DNA of 64,000 bases from Siphonodentalium dalli (GCA_032622095.1 CP136067.1:135659990-135723989); one strand, 5' to 3'; shown: positions 1-10,797, counted from the stretch's first letter. Program-made: numbers and translations. Notes: generated by a model not told the origin, from the sequence alone.

Positions 1-1440
1 AGCCATCGCCGGAATGGGCCTCCCTCTAGTGTTTTGTCCATTATTGCAGGTCGTTCCGACGCTAGGGCAGAGAGCGACATGCTATCCTTACACCCCAAGG
101 CGTCTGAGGCTTTCGATGACGACCCGTCTGCGCACAATACGTCAGACTGTGGGTCTTTTCGGTCGTCACAGTCTGGCATCGGTAAGGCAGAAGCTGCGGA
201 TCGTGATTTCCTATCCACGGATTATCTCATCTATATGCTTCTTCCTACTGAACTATGTACTCTCAAGCTCGCCTGGCTCGCCCTGCGCACTCGTACCACC
301 GTCTTCAAAATGCATCGAGAACACGATCTATCTTACCTGTGATATACATTTCATAGGTAAGTGACACGACCCGCGACTGACACACTGGTCAATAGACTTC
401 ACACATGAATGAAGCACATTTACATGGAAAGCATTTCTCTTGTCACGTGCCACAACGACCCTGCCAATGGCCTGGCCGACAGTACATCTCATGGCTCTTC
501 ATACTACTATTACCAATATCAATTTGATTATCTGGCACATGGTAATAAAATTAACAGGGCACTGCACGCCTATAGACAATAGACAATAACGCGGGCAAAG
601 ACGTTTGCACTGTCCATCTCAGCTTTCTAGGAAGCTCATTGACTAGCGTTATAGACCTTTCTTTGCAGGCAGGGGACCACCCAGTCCGAGTGGATCCCAA
701 CCCCATGGCACCCGATCATACGGGCCTGAAACCATGCTGCCAACTCTGCGCGCTTCGGTATATGCCGGAATTGTCCTATCAACATTCGACAATAAAAACA
801 GGCAAAGACGTTTGCGCTGTCCAGCTCAGCTTTCGAGGAAGCTCTTTGACTAGCCATCAAACCTTTCCTTGCAGGCAGGGACCAACCCATATGAGGGGAT
901 CCCAACCACATGGCACCAGCCGCCCAATCATAAGGGCCTGAGATCATGCTGACAACTCTGCTCGCTTCGGTCTATGCTGGATTTGTCCTATTTTCCTTAA
1001 ACATGCCTTCAACAGGACCACTTAGGTCGGGGGGGAGCTCCTCTCCATCATGGCTCTTAAAATTCAATAAGTAACAACATTATAAAGGGATGTGTGTCCT
1101 TTACTAGGAGGATAAAATTTTTCATTTGTTTCCTTAATCAGCGAGCCTTTTTGGAGGGGGTCTTCCCCTAGTTTGCTGCATGCCTCACACTAACATATCA
1201 CACACCTAGGTCGTTCTGCTGCATGTTTGGGGGGGAAAGTGACATGATGTTCTGGGCAGAGGCTCCGAACTGAATATTCCGCATGGTGACAATTTACCCG
1301 TGGTTATCATCTGATTACATTGTACATCATTTGAACTGATTTCAGTTGTCAAAGAGCCAAAGGGCCTTCTGCAATGATCTCATTGTGACTTATAGATCAC
1401 CTTGATATATAATTTTTATATCATTTTTATATATTTATAT
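1..1440. repeat. Degenerate repeat region with duplications
   Basis: No convincing gene. Two features are visible. Bases 1-90 (gccatcg...gggcctcc...gcaggtcgtt) are repeated in diverged form at 2021-2085. A block of about 195 bp at 589-780 recurs in tandem at 792-995; shared landmarks are gcaaagacgtttgc, ggaagctc and gggcctga. Short open frames in both orientations across the duplicated block are shadows of each other. Probably remains of an old mobile element, class unknown. Confidence 0.45.
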
Positions 1441-1798
1441 CAGTCCTTCCCAGGAGACGGGAGTGATTGCTCTCGAACCCGTATGCACTCGTAATTTTCA
1501 ATTCACGTGTGCTAAAATTCGCACCCGTCCTTCTTCACAAAATACTAATGGAGACTGTAATTGTTGGTTCAATATTGAACTATTTTAAGGTTTATTTAGA
1601 TGCTTTACCATCTCAGTGCAACTATGGCATATTAAAGTGTAACTAGACATAGGTCTATTCCACAATGACTTTTGGTTTGAGCAAAAACCAAACTTACATG
1701 TACAATTATGGTATCGTATGGGTGCCATATTACACCCGTCTTCTGCATTACGGGAGCAAATAAATGCTCTCGGTGTGTTTTCCTCATGGGAAGGACTG
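1441..1798. mobile_element. Non-autonomous TIR element, 358 bp
   Basis: Left end CAGTCCTTCCCAGGAG, right end reverse-complement CAGTCCTTCCCATGAG. TTTATAT is repeated on both sides (1434-1440 and 1799-1805). CAG...CTG termini with a 7-8 bp target duplication fit the hAT superfamily. No coding sequence inside. Confidence 0.6.
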
Positions 1799-1805
1799 TT
1801 TATAT

Positions 1806-2436
1806 ACTCGTAAGATTTGTATCACAGGATTTCTGTCGGATATCCTGTGATGCATAGGTACCTCAGAGAGGGCTCCCGCTGTTCAGATGGCTTGACTCCA
1901 TTATCGTTGTACAACCTGTTTGGCCTAATGGGTTCTCAACTCAATCCCTGTGCCACAAATTTGGCATCGGGTTCTCTGGCTTTTTCTTTGGCGAATAGCA
2001 GTTAGTTAACTTAGGTTGTCTCGCCATCGATGGAGTGGGCCTCCGTCTGCAGGTCGTTCTGTCGCTAAGGCGGAGAGTGAGTTAGTCTCCTTCCTTCATG
2101 ATCCTGCATCATGGGACCTTGACGGATGGGACCTTAGAACAGACAGCTGAAGAAGACGACACAGAGAGGAACGAAGAGTTTCTTCTAACGTTATACGGTT
2201 CGCTCGCAACTATGCATTGGATGGCACCTCATGGGATGTTTGTTTCAAAACAAGGGGGGGCGGTACACATTTGAGCAATATAGCACTCTAACTATATGAG
2301 TTATTTCACGTAAATAATCCTAACAGATTCATTAAAGTGTTCATATATGGTACAATCTGTTTTAGAAGAGTACCTTTACTCAAAATTTGGCTATTAACTT
2401 TATTGCTCGTGCCTCCTCCTGGGCTTGCATTCTAAT
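1806..2436. other. Unassigned region
   Basis: No gene seen. Contains the diverged second copy of the window's first 90 bases (about 2021-2085) and otherwise low-information intronic sequence. Confidence 0.3.
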
Positions 2437-2819
2437 CCATATAGTTCAGTGTGAGGGCTTCCTTTGGCGGAAATATGATATTTTTAAAAATATAATATAT
2501 ATTTCCTTAAAGAAAGCCTGAACACTGAACTATCATAGGGCCCTCCCATGGCGGTGCCATTCCCAACCCCGCGACTCGCCAATCTTCTGATTGAGTTGAA
2601 AATAAACTGGCTAATTCAATCTGTACAGTGAATTATATTGGGACTGCGCATGCGTGACTGATACCGAGGCAAGCCACTGACCATTAGTTACCGTAGGCGA
2701 CCGACCAAAAAGTTAACCCTTTTCTGCTATGGTTTACAAACGCAGGACATCTATCCATATAGTTCAGTGTTCAGGCTTTCTTTAAGGAAATATATATTAT
2801 ATTTTTAAAAATATCATTT
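2437..2819. repeat. Inverted repeat pair with hairpin arm
   Basis: A 59-bp segment at 2759-2817 (starting atagttcagtgttcaggc) is the reverse complement of 2476-2534. The left arm is itself part of a larger imperfect hairpin, because 2440-2475 carries a third related copy (atagttcagtgtgagggc). The spacer 2535-2758 is GC-richer and has no gene. Probably a foldback element or its remains. Confidence 0.5.
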
Positions 2820-2879
2820 CTACAGGCTTGGATACTTCTTGACATGCAGGTTTAGGATTTCACAATTAAAAAGCTTTTG

Positions 2880-3067
2880 GCTTTGTCCATTAGGAAACAA
2901 AAGCGAGCAGCTGTTGTGACCAGACGGAACAGTGGTGGCTACACGTGTGAATGACGAGTTCCCTCAAGTGTTATCAGTGCATTGTATTGCACACCGTTTA
3001 TCACTAGCCAGTTGCAATGCAGCAGATCAAATTCCTTATTTGGTCAAATACCAACGTGTTCACAATA
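2880..3067 (+). pseudogene. hAT transposase relic, 5' part
   Basis: After one frameshift the + strand reads AAVVTRRNSG, then ATRVNDEFPQVLSVHCIAHR and LSLASCNAADQIPYLVKYQ. The H-C-I/V-A-H-R-L-x-L-A motif followed by AAD-x-I-PYL-K is characteristic of the hAT-type transposases behind ZNF862/C17orf113-like proteins. The frame is broken by at least one indel, and at 3068 another hAT element is inserted. It continues at 4403. Identification is by motif only; no function is expected. Confidence 0.65.
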
Positions 3068-3075
3068 GTGTACAC

Positions 3076-4394
3076 TAGGGCCCTGCGAACCTTATAATTT
3101 AGGGCGAACCGAACCTTCAAACCGAATCATCGTCTTGGTTTCGAATCGAACCGAATCTCGAACCTCGAACCCAATTACCGACCGTGTCATTGAAGAGAGT
3201 CCAAGCGACGTACTCATAATACTAGTAGCCAGTTAGAACGTATGTGGATCATTATAATAGTACAATCAACGTGTTATATACAAATTTATCGTATACGATA
3301 TAAGATAATTACATGTTGAAAAATTATTTTATATTGGAGATGAATGACAATCCGATAAAACGTTGATTTTATGTTCCGTTTATGTCCATACATTATATTA
3401 CATAACCCCGATTAAAACAAATATCCGATTATCATTCTCCGTATATACCCGCGTCCGCTCACTGAGCATCACTCATGAAAAATCATAACTTATGACTAAT
3501 TCTAACAGTAAGTGAGACAGATGTCTGATTGAATCATCGGTCAAGCTTCCAATAGTAAATATATGTACAATGGAAACAACGCGATAAACGACGCATTGAA
3601 CTCCTAACACACTGACAGCATGAACGCGCCACGTGGCATAACTCGGTAACTATTAACAGACTCGTCAATCTGTAACTGCGACAACACATGACAAAGATCA
3701 AAGCGTGCCGACGTCGCGTTGTAGCAATTAAGTGTCACAAGACAAAGCACATCGGGTTACATAATCATGTCAATCATTTATGCTGATAAACAATGGCCAC
3801 ACCTTCTCCTCACTGTGATTAGTTGACTCCAATTGTTAACACGGAAGGCTGCCGGAAATACCTATTCACTTTCAGCCAGTTTACGGAATTCAAAAAAGCT
3901 TGTTCGATCTGTATTCATCAATAATAATAACTTATTGTTTCGTTTGTTGGTATAATTATGTCTATTAGTAAAGTTATATGGAGAATAAAACAAACTTTGA
4001 CGAGGTAGAACTTTGACTGAGATAGAAATGTTATAGTTTTACTAATTAATTATTACGAATTTGACATGTCCGACTGGACCGTTTAGCGGGAGCGGAATAA
4101 AGTTATGCCAAAAGACCCGTTCAATGAAATATCACCCAGTTACACCGCCCGAGTAATGATCAAAGTAATTATGTCCAATGTAAACATAAAATCATAGTAT
4201 CACACAGTTGTATGTAAACCAATTAATATACGGTATATAATCAATAAACAATTCCCAGTACGCAAAATTTGCCCATTTTGCGGGACTAAAGAAAAGGTTC
4301 GATATAAACGAATCCCGTCTAAGGTTTCGAACCGGACCGAATCATCACAGCGGTTTCGAACCGAACCGAACCTCGAACGGTTCGCAGGGCCCTA
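3076..4394. mobile_element. Non-autonomous hAT element, 1319 bp
   Basis: TIRs TAGGGCCCTGCGAACC and GGTTCGCAGGGCCCTA are perfect inverted repeats. An exact 8-bp target duplication GTGTACAC lies at 3068-3075 and 4395-4402. Subterminal GAACCGAACCT-type motifs lie in both orientations near the ends, as expected for transposase-binding repeats. No transposase frame inside. Inserted within an older hAT transposase relic. Confidence 0.85.
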
Positions 4395-4402
4395 GTGTAC
4401 AC

Positions 4403-4475
4403 ATACTTCAGTTGTTCGCCAAAACATCAAATCGCAGTTCAAAAGTTCTATAACCTTAAATCAATGGCCCAAGAC
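4403..4475 (+). pseudogene. hAT transposase relic, 3' continuation
   Basis: Directly after the right target duplication the + strand reads YTYFSCSPKHQIAVQKFYN. This is the expected continuation (L-Y-x-Y-F-x-x-S-P-K) of the transposase fragment that breaks off at 3067. The two halves are one frame apart even after removing the insertion, so the gene was probably already decayed. Confidence 0.6.
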
Positions 4476-4554
4476 TATTTAAAATGGCCCGAAAAATATT
4501 TTGAATGTCCCGAGTGTTGGCCCAACAATTTTCTGACCATCGCCAACACTGATT

Positions 4555-4753
4555 ATCGCAAAATTTCAGGAAGCTCCAGTCATGGAAGTGTTAAGATTTA
4601 TATATATACTAGTATATGTCTTGACATTGTAAGCCAGTGCATTCTCTTATATATGCGAGGCTCCCTATGGTAGACTCGCATATATAAGAGGATGCACTGG
4701 CACATGATATTTAATGCTGCACTATAGCGCAGCTCCTGTCATTAAAGGGTTAA
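4555..4753. mobile_element. Palindromic TTAA-type MITE fragment
   Basis: Contains one copy of the hairpin cassette (4632-4702, AGTGCATTCTCTTATATATG and its complement). The typical right end GCAGCTCC...AAAGGGTTAA finishes at 4753. The left part (4555-4594) is an end of the same family in the opposite orientation. Confidence 0.6.
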
Positions 4754-4939
4754 TATAAAGTTGAAATTAATAATGTATTATCTGCAGACAGATTTGTGTT
4801 GTGATATGCGATATATATTTACATGTACACCCACAATCATACAGTTTGCAAAAATAGGGCACATACACATGCCTATGGATTATTAGCTTTGGTTCATATA
4901 TTAGTGAAATTACTTTTAGATCATCAATGTAATTTTCAG

Positions 4940-5165
4940 GGAATTTCAAGATCTGTCGATAGGGATTCTACAAGCTCTGTTTACAGCCAACATAGAGAGA
5001 ACCCACGATATTCTGATACGAGAGCTGAGGGACTGGGGACACACGACTGCTCTCTCGATAGCATTCCAGGCGGATAACAAAAAGTTTATCTCAAATGTCG
5101 CTAGTCAGCATCTGTTGACTCATATCTGGAATGGGAAGCTTACTGCATCCAATAGTGCATTAATG
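4940..5165 (+). CDS. TRPM2: TRPM2-like exon 1 in window (end of MHR4, pre-S1)
   Basis: First recognisable exon of the channel gene. The AG acceptor (AATTTTCAG) ends at 4939 and the donor GTATGT starts at 5166. One leading base completes a codon from an upstream exon outside the window, then 75 codons follow in frame. The peptide has an ankyrin-like helical look and contains DILIRELRDWGHTTALSIA and LLTHIWNGKL. This corresponds to the RWGNTSCLQLA... LTKVWWGQL stretch that precedes the membrane domain in vertebrate TRPM2. It ends in phase 0, matching the next exon. The start codon and MHR1-3 must lie left of position 1; I saw no earlier exon in 1-4939. Confidence 0.85.
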
Positions 5166-5312
5166 GTATGTTACTGGGATTCAGGCACCATCCTAGAGGG
5201 AGATATCGATCTTTTCTCTAAAATAATCCACTTCTCCGTATTTTTGTGCCAAGGAGATGTGACTTCTCTCTCATATGCATATGTCCTATCAGAATATTTC
5301 AAGTGTATTTAC

Positions 5313-5621
5313 AGGGGCTTCGGTGGCTCAATCGGTTAGGGGTACCACTCCAAGCCGTTTCGCCCTCCAGCGCTGGCGATAAGGGTTCAAATCTACATGT
5401 TTCCATCGTGGACTTTGTAACTCGAAATCGTTATCTGATGGAGTTGCCAGTTACTCGCCGATGGCCGGTGGTTTGCCGCACATGGTTGACGAGTCTATCA
5501 GCCATTGAAATCACTGTTAGATTAGTCGCAAGTGTGCGGATTTCCTCCACCACTAAAACTGGCAATGTCGTGATATGGCCTTAGTTGCTAAAGCGACAAT
5601 AAACCCCAATCAATCAATCAA
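5313..5621 (+). mobile_element. tRNA-derived SINE with 14-bp target duplication
   Basis: The head is tRNA-like: an A-box-like TGGCTCAATCGGTTAGG about 10 bp in, and a B-box-like GGTTCAAATC 50 bp further. An unrelated body of about 200 bp follows, ending ...GCGACAATAAACCCC(AATC)n. The 14-bp direct repeat TCAAGTGTATTTAC flanks it at 5299-5312 and 5622-5635, showing insertion by target-primed reverse transcription. The short repeated tail AATC, in place of poly(A), points to a partner LINE with a matching 3' end. Confidence 0.85.
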
Positions 5622-5659
5622 TCAAGTGTATTTACTGATTATGATGATTTCATACTCAC

Positions 5660-6490
5660 TATACTGTAAAATCCTTTTTATTCGTGGGGGTTCATTATTC
5701 GTTGATTTCGTGGTTCAACCCAACCACGAAATCTAAACCCAACGAAATAATTGACTCAGAGTAAATCCGAGAAAATCTCAATACATGAAATCGAATGAAT
5801 ATCGGGCATGAAGTTTGTTTTCGATATGTCGTAAAATGGGTTGACAAAAAACACGGAAGACGAGATGAAACGTAATTTTCGCCACCGTAATGTGAATGCT
5901 CGCCATGCTTTAATTTTTTTGATGGTCGCGGTGATAATTTGCCAACAATCGTGTCGACGGCATCGTTCATGACTTGCATTGCTGCAGTATGTTGTGCATC
6001 ACTGATAATTTTTGGATCGGGAAGACCAGCAGTGTTTGGAGATCGAGTTTCGACTTATCCATATTTAAAACACGAAGTGATAGACATAAAATTTTGTTAG
6101 TGTCCTATTCATAATTGTTTGTTTGTATAATACAGTCTGCTCCCTGCTATAATAATTTGTATAAACAATGCATACTGAATTGATCTCTTAATAAAGGCTA
6201 ATGGTTTCATCACGCGCAGGTTACATAAAACAATAAATGACTATACCTCACTAGCGTGTGAAATGAAGCCGATAGCTATTAGCACATTGATTGCGTGATA
6301 CCCTTTCGGCACCGAATATCTGGTGGCCCGATATCTCAATAATGTCCACTCTCAATGATGTCAGAAACCTGCTATTGTATGAGCAGTTGATGAAGATAAA
6401 TATGACACCTGATCCACAAATTCATGTCCCCACGAAATAGCCTTTTTATAACAAACCACGAAAATTGAGGCCGACCAAATTAAAGCCAAT
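5660..6490. repeat. TTCGTGGGG-type dispersed repeat
   Basis: The left part has ATTCGTGGGGGTTC and TTCGTGGTT. The right part (6420-6470) has the complement, CCCCACGAAATAG and AACCACGAAAAT. This inverted arrangement suggests a non-autonomous TIR-like element of a kind common in mollusc genomes. I could not define exact ends or a target duplication. No gene inside. Confidence 0.4.
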
Positions 6491-6511
6491 CACTGTAATA
6501 GTTTTATATAT

Positions 6512-6962
6512 GTGAACCGCCATATCAAATCCAGTCGGAAGTCGGGATTTTTTTACCCTGTGCCAATGCATTCTCTTATATATGCGAGTCGACCATAGGT
6601 CGCCTCGCATATATAAGAGAATGCATTGGCCTAACATTTTTTACAATTTTAATAATTTGTTCTTGTATTCTTTAACAATTTTATAATTTCACCCATACAG
6701 AGCCCCAGACAAACATGAGCAGACAACACTCTTCTATGTGCTTCTATATATGTGTGGGGCTCCCTGCAGGGTAATGGATGTTTTTTTATTTTATGTCCTA
6801 AAAATTGTAAGAAACATTTATTTAAAAAACATGATAAAAAATTGTTAAGCCAATGCATTCTCTTATATATGCGAGGTGACCTATGGTCGACTCGCATATA
6901 TAAGAGAATGCATTGGCACAGGGTAAACAAATCCCGACAATTTGATATGGCGGGTCATATAT
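6512..6962. mobile_element. Double-hairpin MITE, CGCCATATCAAAT termini
   Basis: Inverted termini share CGCCATATCAAAT, GTCGGGATTT and TTTACCCTGTGCCAATGC. Each terminal arm contains the roughly 70-bp hairpin cassette (6561-6630 and 6852-6917), the second being the reverse complement of the first. The centre holds AT-rich spacer and a small extra hairpin (GAGCCCC...GGGGCTC). Confidence 0.65.
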
Positions 6963-7009
6963 GTGCTCTTATGTTGTATAACACTTATCAGATCTTAGAA
7001 GGGTGATGT

Positions 7010-7135
7010 TGGGGTATAAATTGAACTTCAGCCAATGTAACTTCTCCCTGATACCAGTTCACTTCTCCCTAATAACCAAACAGGGAGAAGTGACTTCTCT
7101 CAATTTGAAACATCTAGGCTGGTCCTTGCTGCGAT
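7010..7135. repeat. GGGAGAAGTGAC-type repeat, hAT-MITE fragment
   Basis: Carries ACTTCTCCCT, AGGGAGAAGTGACTTCTC and ends in AGGCTGGTCCTTG, the same vocabulary as the complete element at 57302-57781. A (GATAACTTTAATAAA...TTTGGTAT) repeat like those at 40115 and 51230 follows at 7210-7350. Confidence 0.5.
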
Positions 7136-7419
7136 TCCATCCAAGCTATCCTGCATGGGGAACTTCAATCTGATCCCATTTTTGTTGGAAATTGCACTAA
7201 ATTTTCATTTCAGGGTGATAACTTTAATAAATCGGAACTAAATGGAATGAAATTTGGTATTTGAGTTTACTTGCCAAAATATAGGTCAAGTTTAAATTGG
7301 GTTCCACCTGCCAATTTTCACCAGAGTTATGGCCCTTTGTTGAAATTACAATACAATGGGTGTATTTTGCCACCCCTAACGATGCTCTTGTTTAAGATGA
7401 TGCTGGATATACAGTAATG

Positions 7420-7554
7420 CCCTTTTAAAGTAATCAACTCTTTAACTACAGCAGAATTATGGGTAACTTTTCAGGATTTAGTCGGAAATATGGCTTGTTG
7501 CCATTCATCGGAAAGCTCTCAGCGAGTCGATTACTTTAAAAGGGCATTACTGTA
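7420..7554. mobile_element. TA-flanked foldback MITE, half-deleted
   Basis: Starts TACAGTAATGCCC and ends GGGCATTACTGTA. Contains one arm (CAGCAGAATTATGGGTAACT, GGATTTAGTCGGAAATATGG, TTGCCATTCATCGGAAAGC); most of the opposite arm is lost. TA flanks and CAGT termini fit Tc1/mariner-type MITEs. Confidence 0.7.
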
Positions 7555-7604
7555 TTTGTCACTTGATATTCTTTTTGTTCTATTTTGCCCAGCTGATGCT
7601 GATT

Positions 7605-7712
7605 GAAAGCTTTCCGATGAATGGCAACAAGTCATATTTCCGACTAAATCCTGAAAAGTTACCCATAATTCTGCTGTGGTTAAGGAGTTGATTATTTAGG
7701 GCATTACTATAT
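7605..7712. mobile_element. TA-flanked foldback MITE, right arm only
   Basis: GAAAGCTTTCCGATGAATGG through AGGGCATTACTATA: a single right arm of the foldback family, 50 bp from the previous copy. It lies 40 bp upstream of exon 2. Confidence 0.65.
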
Positions 7713-7754
7713 TATCTCCCCTCTAATAAGTGTTCTATATGTTGTTTATTTCAG

Positions 7755-7874
7755 TTGATGTTGAGCATATTCTTCCCGCCTCTAATATTTTTCTTTGTGG
7801 CGTTTATTGATGATCCCGAAGAAGAGGAAACAGAATTAGCTCATAATCCAGTGTATATTAAAAGGGCATTAAAG
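7755..7874 (+). CDS. TRPM2: TRPM2-like exon 2 (hydrophobic pre-S1 segment)
   Basis: 40 codons, phase 0 to 0, acceptor TATTTCAG and donor GTAGGT. The peptide opens with a hydrophobic stretch, LMLSIFFPPLIFFFVAFI, then a run of acidic residues (DDPEEEE). It matches the pre-S1 hydrophobic element that follows the WWGQL region in TRPM2/TRPM8-type channels. The order relative to exons 1 and 3 and the phases are consistent. Confidence 0.85.
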
Positions 7875-8267
7875 GTAGGTACCAGTTTGTACCTACATTT
7901 ATTCAGGGTGTGAAATGTTATGAAAACCATCATAACTTCGTTGGTTCAAAGTTGAATCAAATTCAACAAATATCGAGGTTAAATTGAATAACAAAGCAAA
8001 TATTCGCAGTGGCCTAAACGGAAGTCTCTGTCTGTACATGTTAATTTGTTCAAGAATTTAAACTAGCTATAGTCAAACCATAAGAAGCAGTGTTCCTTGG
8101 ACAGTTTAATTTTTGGTCTGGTATTATTTTGCGACTCCTGAGAAAATTTGGTAAAATATCAATTCATTTGGTAAAACTTTGGCAGAAGTCAATTTTGGTC
8201 CAGCGCAGATGCTGATCATGATATCTGAAAAATGAAATTGTTCATAGAAGATGTGTTTTTCTTGCAG

Positions 8268-8299
8268 AGAAAAAATACACAGCCACAGCTTGATGTTGA
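8268..8299 (+). CDS. TRPM2: TRPM2-like exon 3 (32-nt micro-exon)
   Basis: A short 32-nt exon flanked by TTGCAG and GTAAGT. It encodes RKNTQPQLDV plus two bases, and its phase 2 end is completed exactly by the first base of exon 4 (GA+A gives Glu). It lies in the linker between the pre-S1 helix and S1, a loop of variable length in TRPM channels. Evidence is splice sites and phase only, since the loop itself is not conserved. Confidence 0.7.
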
Positions 8300-8644
8300 G
8301 TAAGTTCAGATTAATTTAGTGTTCTCACTTTTCCATAGTTTCCTAGATTTAGTTTTTTCTTTGTTTTTAAAATATGATAAATTTAAATAACCCTGTTTCA
8401 GTATAAAAAATGAGCTGAACAATGATTTCCCAAATTTTAATTTTTTTTGGCATTTTATACCAATATCTCACTATGAAAAAATTTATCTTTTCTGGGATTG
8501 TGCCCACTGCCTTTGGTTTATTGCTTCTGTTGGCCATGGATCTCCCTCCTAATTTCTTCCCTACTTTCAAATCTGAAAAGTAACTTGATATTCAATATTG
8601 AGATTACAATGTATATTGTAAATATATCTGTGCCATGACATTAA

Positions 8645-8955
8645 ATGGGGACTGTACACTAAATCCAGCCATTTACCGGACCATCTCCTTTTATACTAAT
8701 TATAAACAGAATATATGCTACAAATTAATGAATTTGAGCCATGGATGAGTGCAAAATACACTCATGTGCTCTATAAGCAATGTAAACAACATGGTAATTA
8801 TAATGGAAATGAGTTAATGACTCCACCTATAAACTCATTTTCAGTATAATTGCCATGTTGTTTACATTGTAAATGAGTGTATTTGTGGCATATATTCTGT
8901 TGAGTATAATAGGTGATGGTCCCTTAAATGGCAGGATTTGGTGTACAGTCCCCCT
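8645..8955. mobile_element. TTAA-flanked MITE, 311 bp
   Basis: Flanked by TTAA at 8641-8644 and 8956-8959. Termini ATGGGGACTGTACAC and the complement GTGTACAGTCCCCCT pair over most of 40 bp (ATCCAGCCATTTACCG...). TTAA targets suggest piggyBac-like mobilisation. Confidence 0.65.
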
Positions 8956-8965
8956 TTAATTTTAA

Positions 8966-9410
8966 AGGTACTCCATCCGATTCGATGGTCCCCATATCAT
9001 CAGATTCCAACAACAAAAACATATCTTTTTTGAAATGCCACTTCAGTTATCAGAATCAATTAATTGCCCAAAAATAATGCTAACCACATACAACTATTCT
9101 ATAAAATTGCCCAAAACCCTGCAAAACCTATTATTTATCAACATTTTGTCCAACGAATTTGCCGGTTTGTCTGACACAAAAGCCTCTTGATTTTAGAGTT
9201 ATCCATCTTCATCTGTAATTTGGTCGACTTTTCACTGGGCCACTAAAAAATGATCAGTGGTGAAAAATAATGGATTTCAAAAATTGATATCTGATCACTC
9301 TGAGCTTTGATGGCCGCGTTCCTGGACTTGAATCAAATATTTTTACCCCCCCCATCCCCCCGAAGCCAAGGAAATAGTAATTTGTGAGCGTTAATTCAGA
9401 TTATGCATCT
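8966..9410. mobile_element. TTAA-flanked MITE, CCGATTCGATGG family
   Basis: TTAA at 8962-8965 and 9411-9414. The body contains ATCCGATTCGATGGTCCCC, AATTTGGTCGACTTTTC and GAAGCCAAGGAAATAGTAAT. Other copies lie at 15889 (truncated), 57922-58388 and 59545-60003 (reverse). Its left TTAA is only 2 bp from the right TTAA of the preceding MITE. Confidence 0.6.
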
Positions 9411-9672
9411 TTAATACCTTCACACACAGATGCTTCTATTTTTATTATACAGCAGACATTTATTTACATAATTATTGCTGGAAATTATTGCCGCCACTGG
9501 TATTTAATAATAATATCTATTTGTCATATTATGACATGTATACAAATTACATACATTTGTCAACAGGATTGAGGCCCGTGAGCTCCTGAAGTTAATAGTG
9601 TCTGACAGTGGGGAAAGTATATCATATTTGTGTTCAGGATAATAATTTCTGCTATGCTATTTAACTTGACAG

Positions 9673-9769
9673 AATGGCAGAGAAAAAGGCTAAATCAAAG
9701 AAAGACGGACCATTGAAGAAGTTGGCTTCATTTTATAGTGCTCCTGTTAATATCTTCATCACAAATTTG
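9673..9769 (+). CDS. TRPM2: TRPM2-like exon 4 (start of S1)
   Basis: 97 nt, phase 2 to 0, acceptor TTGACAG, donor GTGAGT. Encodes a Lys-rich linker (EKKAKSKKDGPLKK) and then FYSAPVNIFITNL. The latter corresponds to the FFTAPVVVFHLN motif at the start of S1 in human TRPM2. Confidence 0.88.
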
Positions 9770-9944
9770 GTGAGTAAATGAAACTCATTGAATTCATGCA
9801 TTAAATTCTTAAGTGATGTGCGTTGCTGATGATATCGCATATCAGTGACAAGAAATTAAAAGTAGAGATCAATTAAAAATAGAAAAAGTCAGTTGACAAA
9901 AGAGTAATCTTCTATTTTCTATGAGCTAGTTACTCAAGTCTGGT

Positions 9945-10490
9945 TATAGTGTGTCTGATATTTTCAGAATGAGACCCCCGGATGGTGAATTTAGTGATGC
10001 TATATATCCCGCACGTTCGGCTAGTATCACCAAATTCACCCTCTGGGGACCTCCTTCTCTAAATTTTCGCTCTGTGGACCTTGATTCTGCAAATGACAGA
10101 CACACTATATCCATTAATGTCAGTCATGGAATCTCATGCTTGCATCCATATTAAAACTGGGTTATTTTGAAATTTTTTATTCCATCATTTTATTTCAGGG
10201 GAGAGCTTTCCGATGAATGGCAACAAGCCATATTTCCGACTAAATCCTGAAAAATTACCCATAATTCTTCTGTGGTTTATGGTCGATTACTTAGGGCATT
10301 ACTGTATCCTGCACGTTCGGCTAGAATCACCAAATTCACCCTCTGGGGATATCATTCTCAAAATTTTCCCTCTGTGGACCTCATTCTGCAAATGACAGAC
10401 ACACAGAATGTCTGTTATGGAATCTCATGCTTGCATCCATGTCAAAACTGGGTTATTTTGAAATTTTTTATTCCATCATTTTATTTCAGT
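9945..10490. repeat. Duplicated hAT-MITE segment with foldback arm
   Basis: A segment of the AATTCACCCTCTGGGG hAT-MITE family plus its downstream flank (GCTTGCATCCAT... TTTTATTCCATCATTTTATT) occurs at 10003-10198 and again at 10304-10490. Between them sits one right arm of the TA-flanked foldback family (10203-10308). This looks like a tandem duplication later hit by the foldback element, or brought about by it. Confidence 0.55.
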
Positions 10491-10564
10491 GTTTCCAGAG
10501 ATCTACTGACTATCATTAGGGTGTATTTGATGGTTACCACTGCTATAGAGCTATCTGTAGTAAC

Positions 10565-10789
10565 CAAGCCTTGAAATAGTGTGTCTGTCATTTGCAGAAT
10601 GAGGTCCCCAGAGGGTGCTAGCATCACCAAATTCACCCTCTGGGGACCTCATTCTGCTTACACCTCAGCAGAATGAGGTCCCCAGAGGGTGAATTTGGTG
10701 ATGCTAGTCCACTATGCAGGGTAGCATCACTAAATTCACCCTCTGGGGACCTCATTCTGCAAATGACAGACACACCATTTCAAGGCTTG
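10565..10789. mobile_element. hAT-type MITE, 225 bp, TSD GTAGTAAC
   Basis: Termini CAAGCCTTGAAATAG and CATTTCAAGGCTTG, then TGTCTGTCATTTGCAGAATG on the left and its complement on the right. An exact 8-bp target duplication GTAGTAAC lies at 10557-10564 and 10790-10797. Confidence 0.85.
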
Positions 10790-10797
10790 GTAGTAAC

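Noticed and set aside
639-941. Mirror-image open frames on both strands around 636-947
   Set aside because: They lie over a 195-bp tandem duplication in an old repeat; no recognisable domain and no splice context.
5313-5390. tRNA gene (A and B boxes)
   Set aside because: The boxes belong to the head of a SINE with a long unrelated body, (AATC)n tail and target duplication. A functional cloverleaf with acceptor pairing is not evident.
10213-10395. Peptide MNGNKPYFRLNPEKLPIILLW seen at several loci, looking like a conserved small protein
   Set aside because: It is one strand of the TA foldback element's arm; conservation reflects copy number of the MITE, not coding selection.
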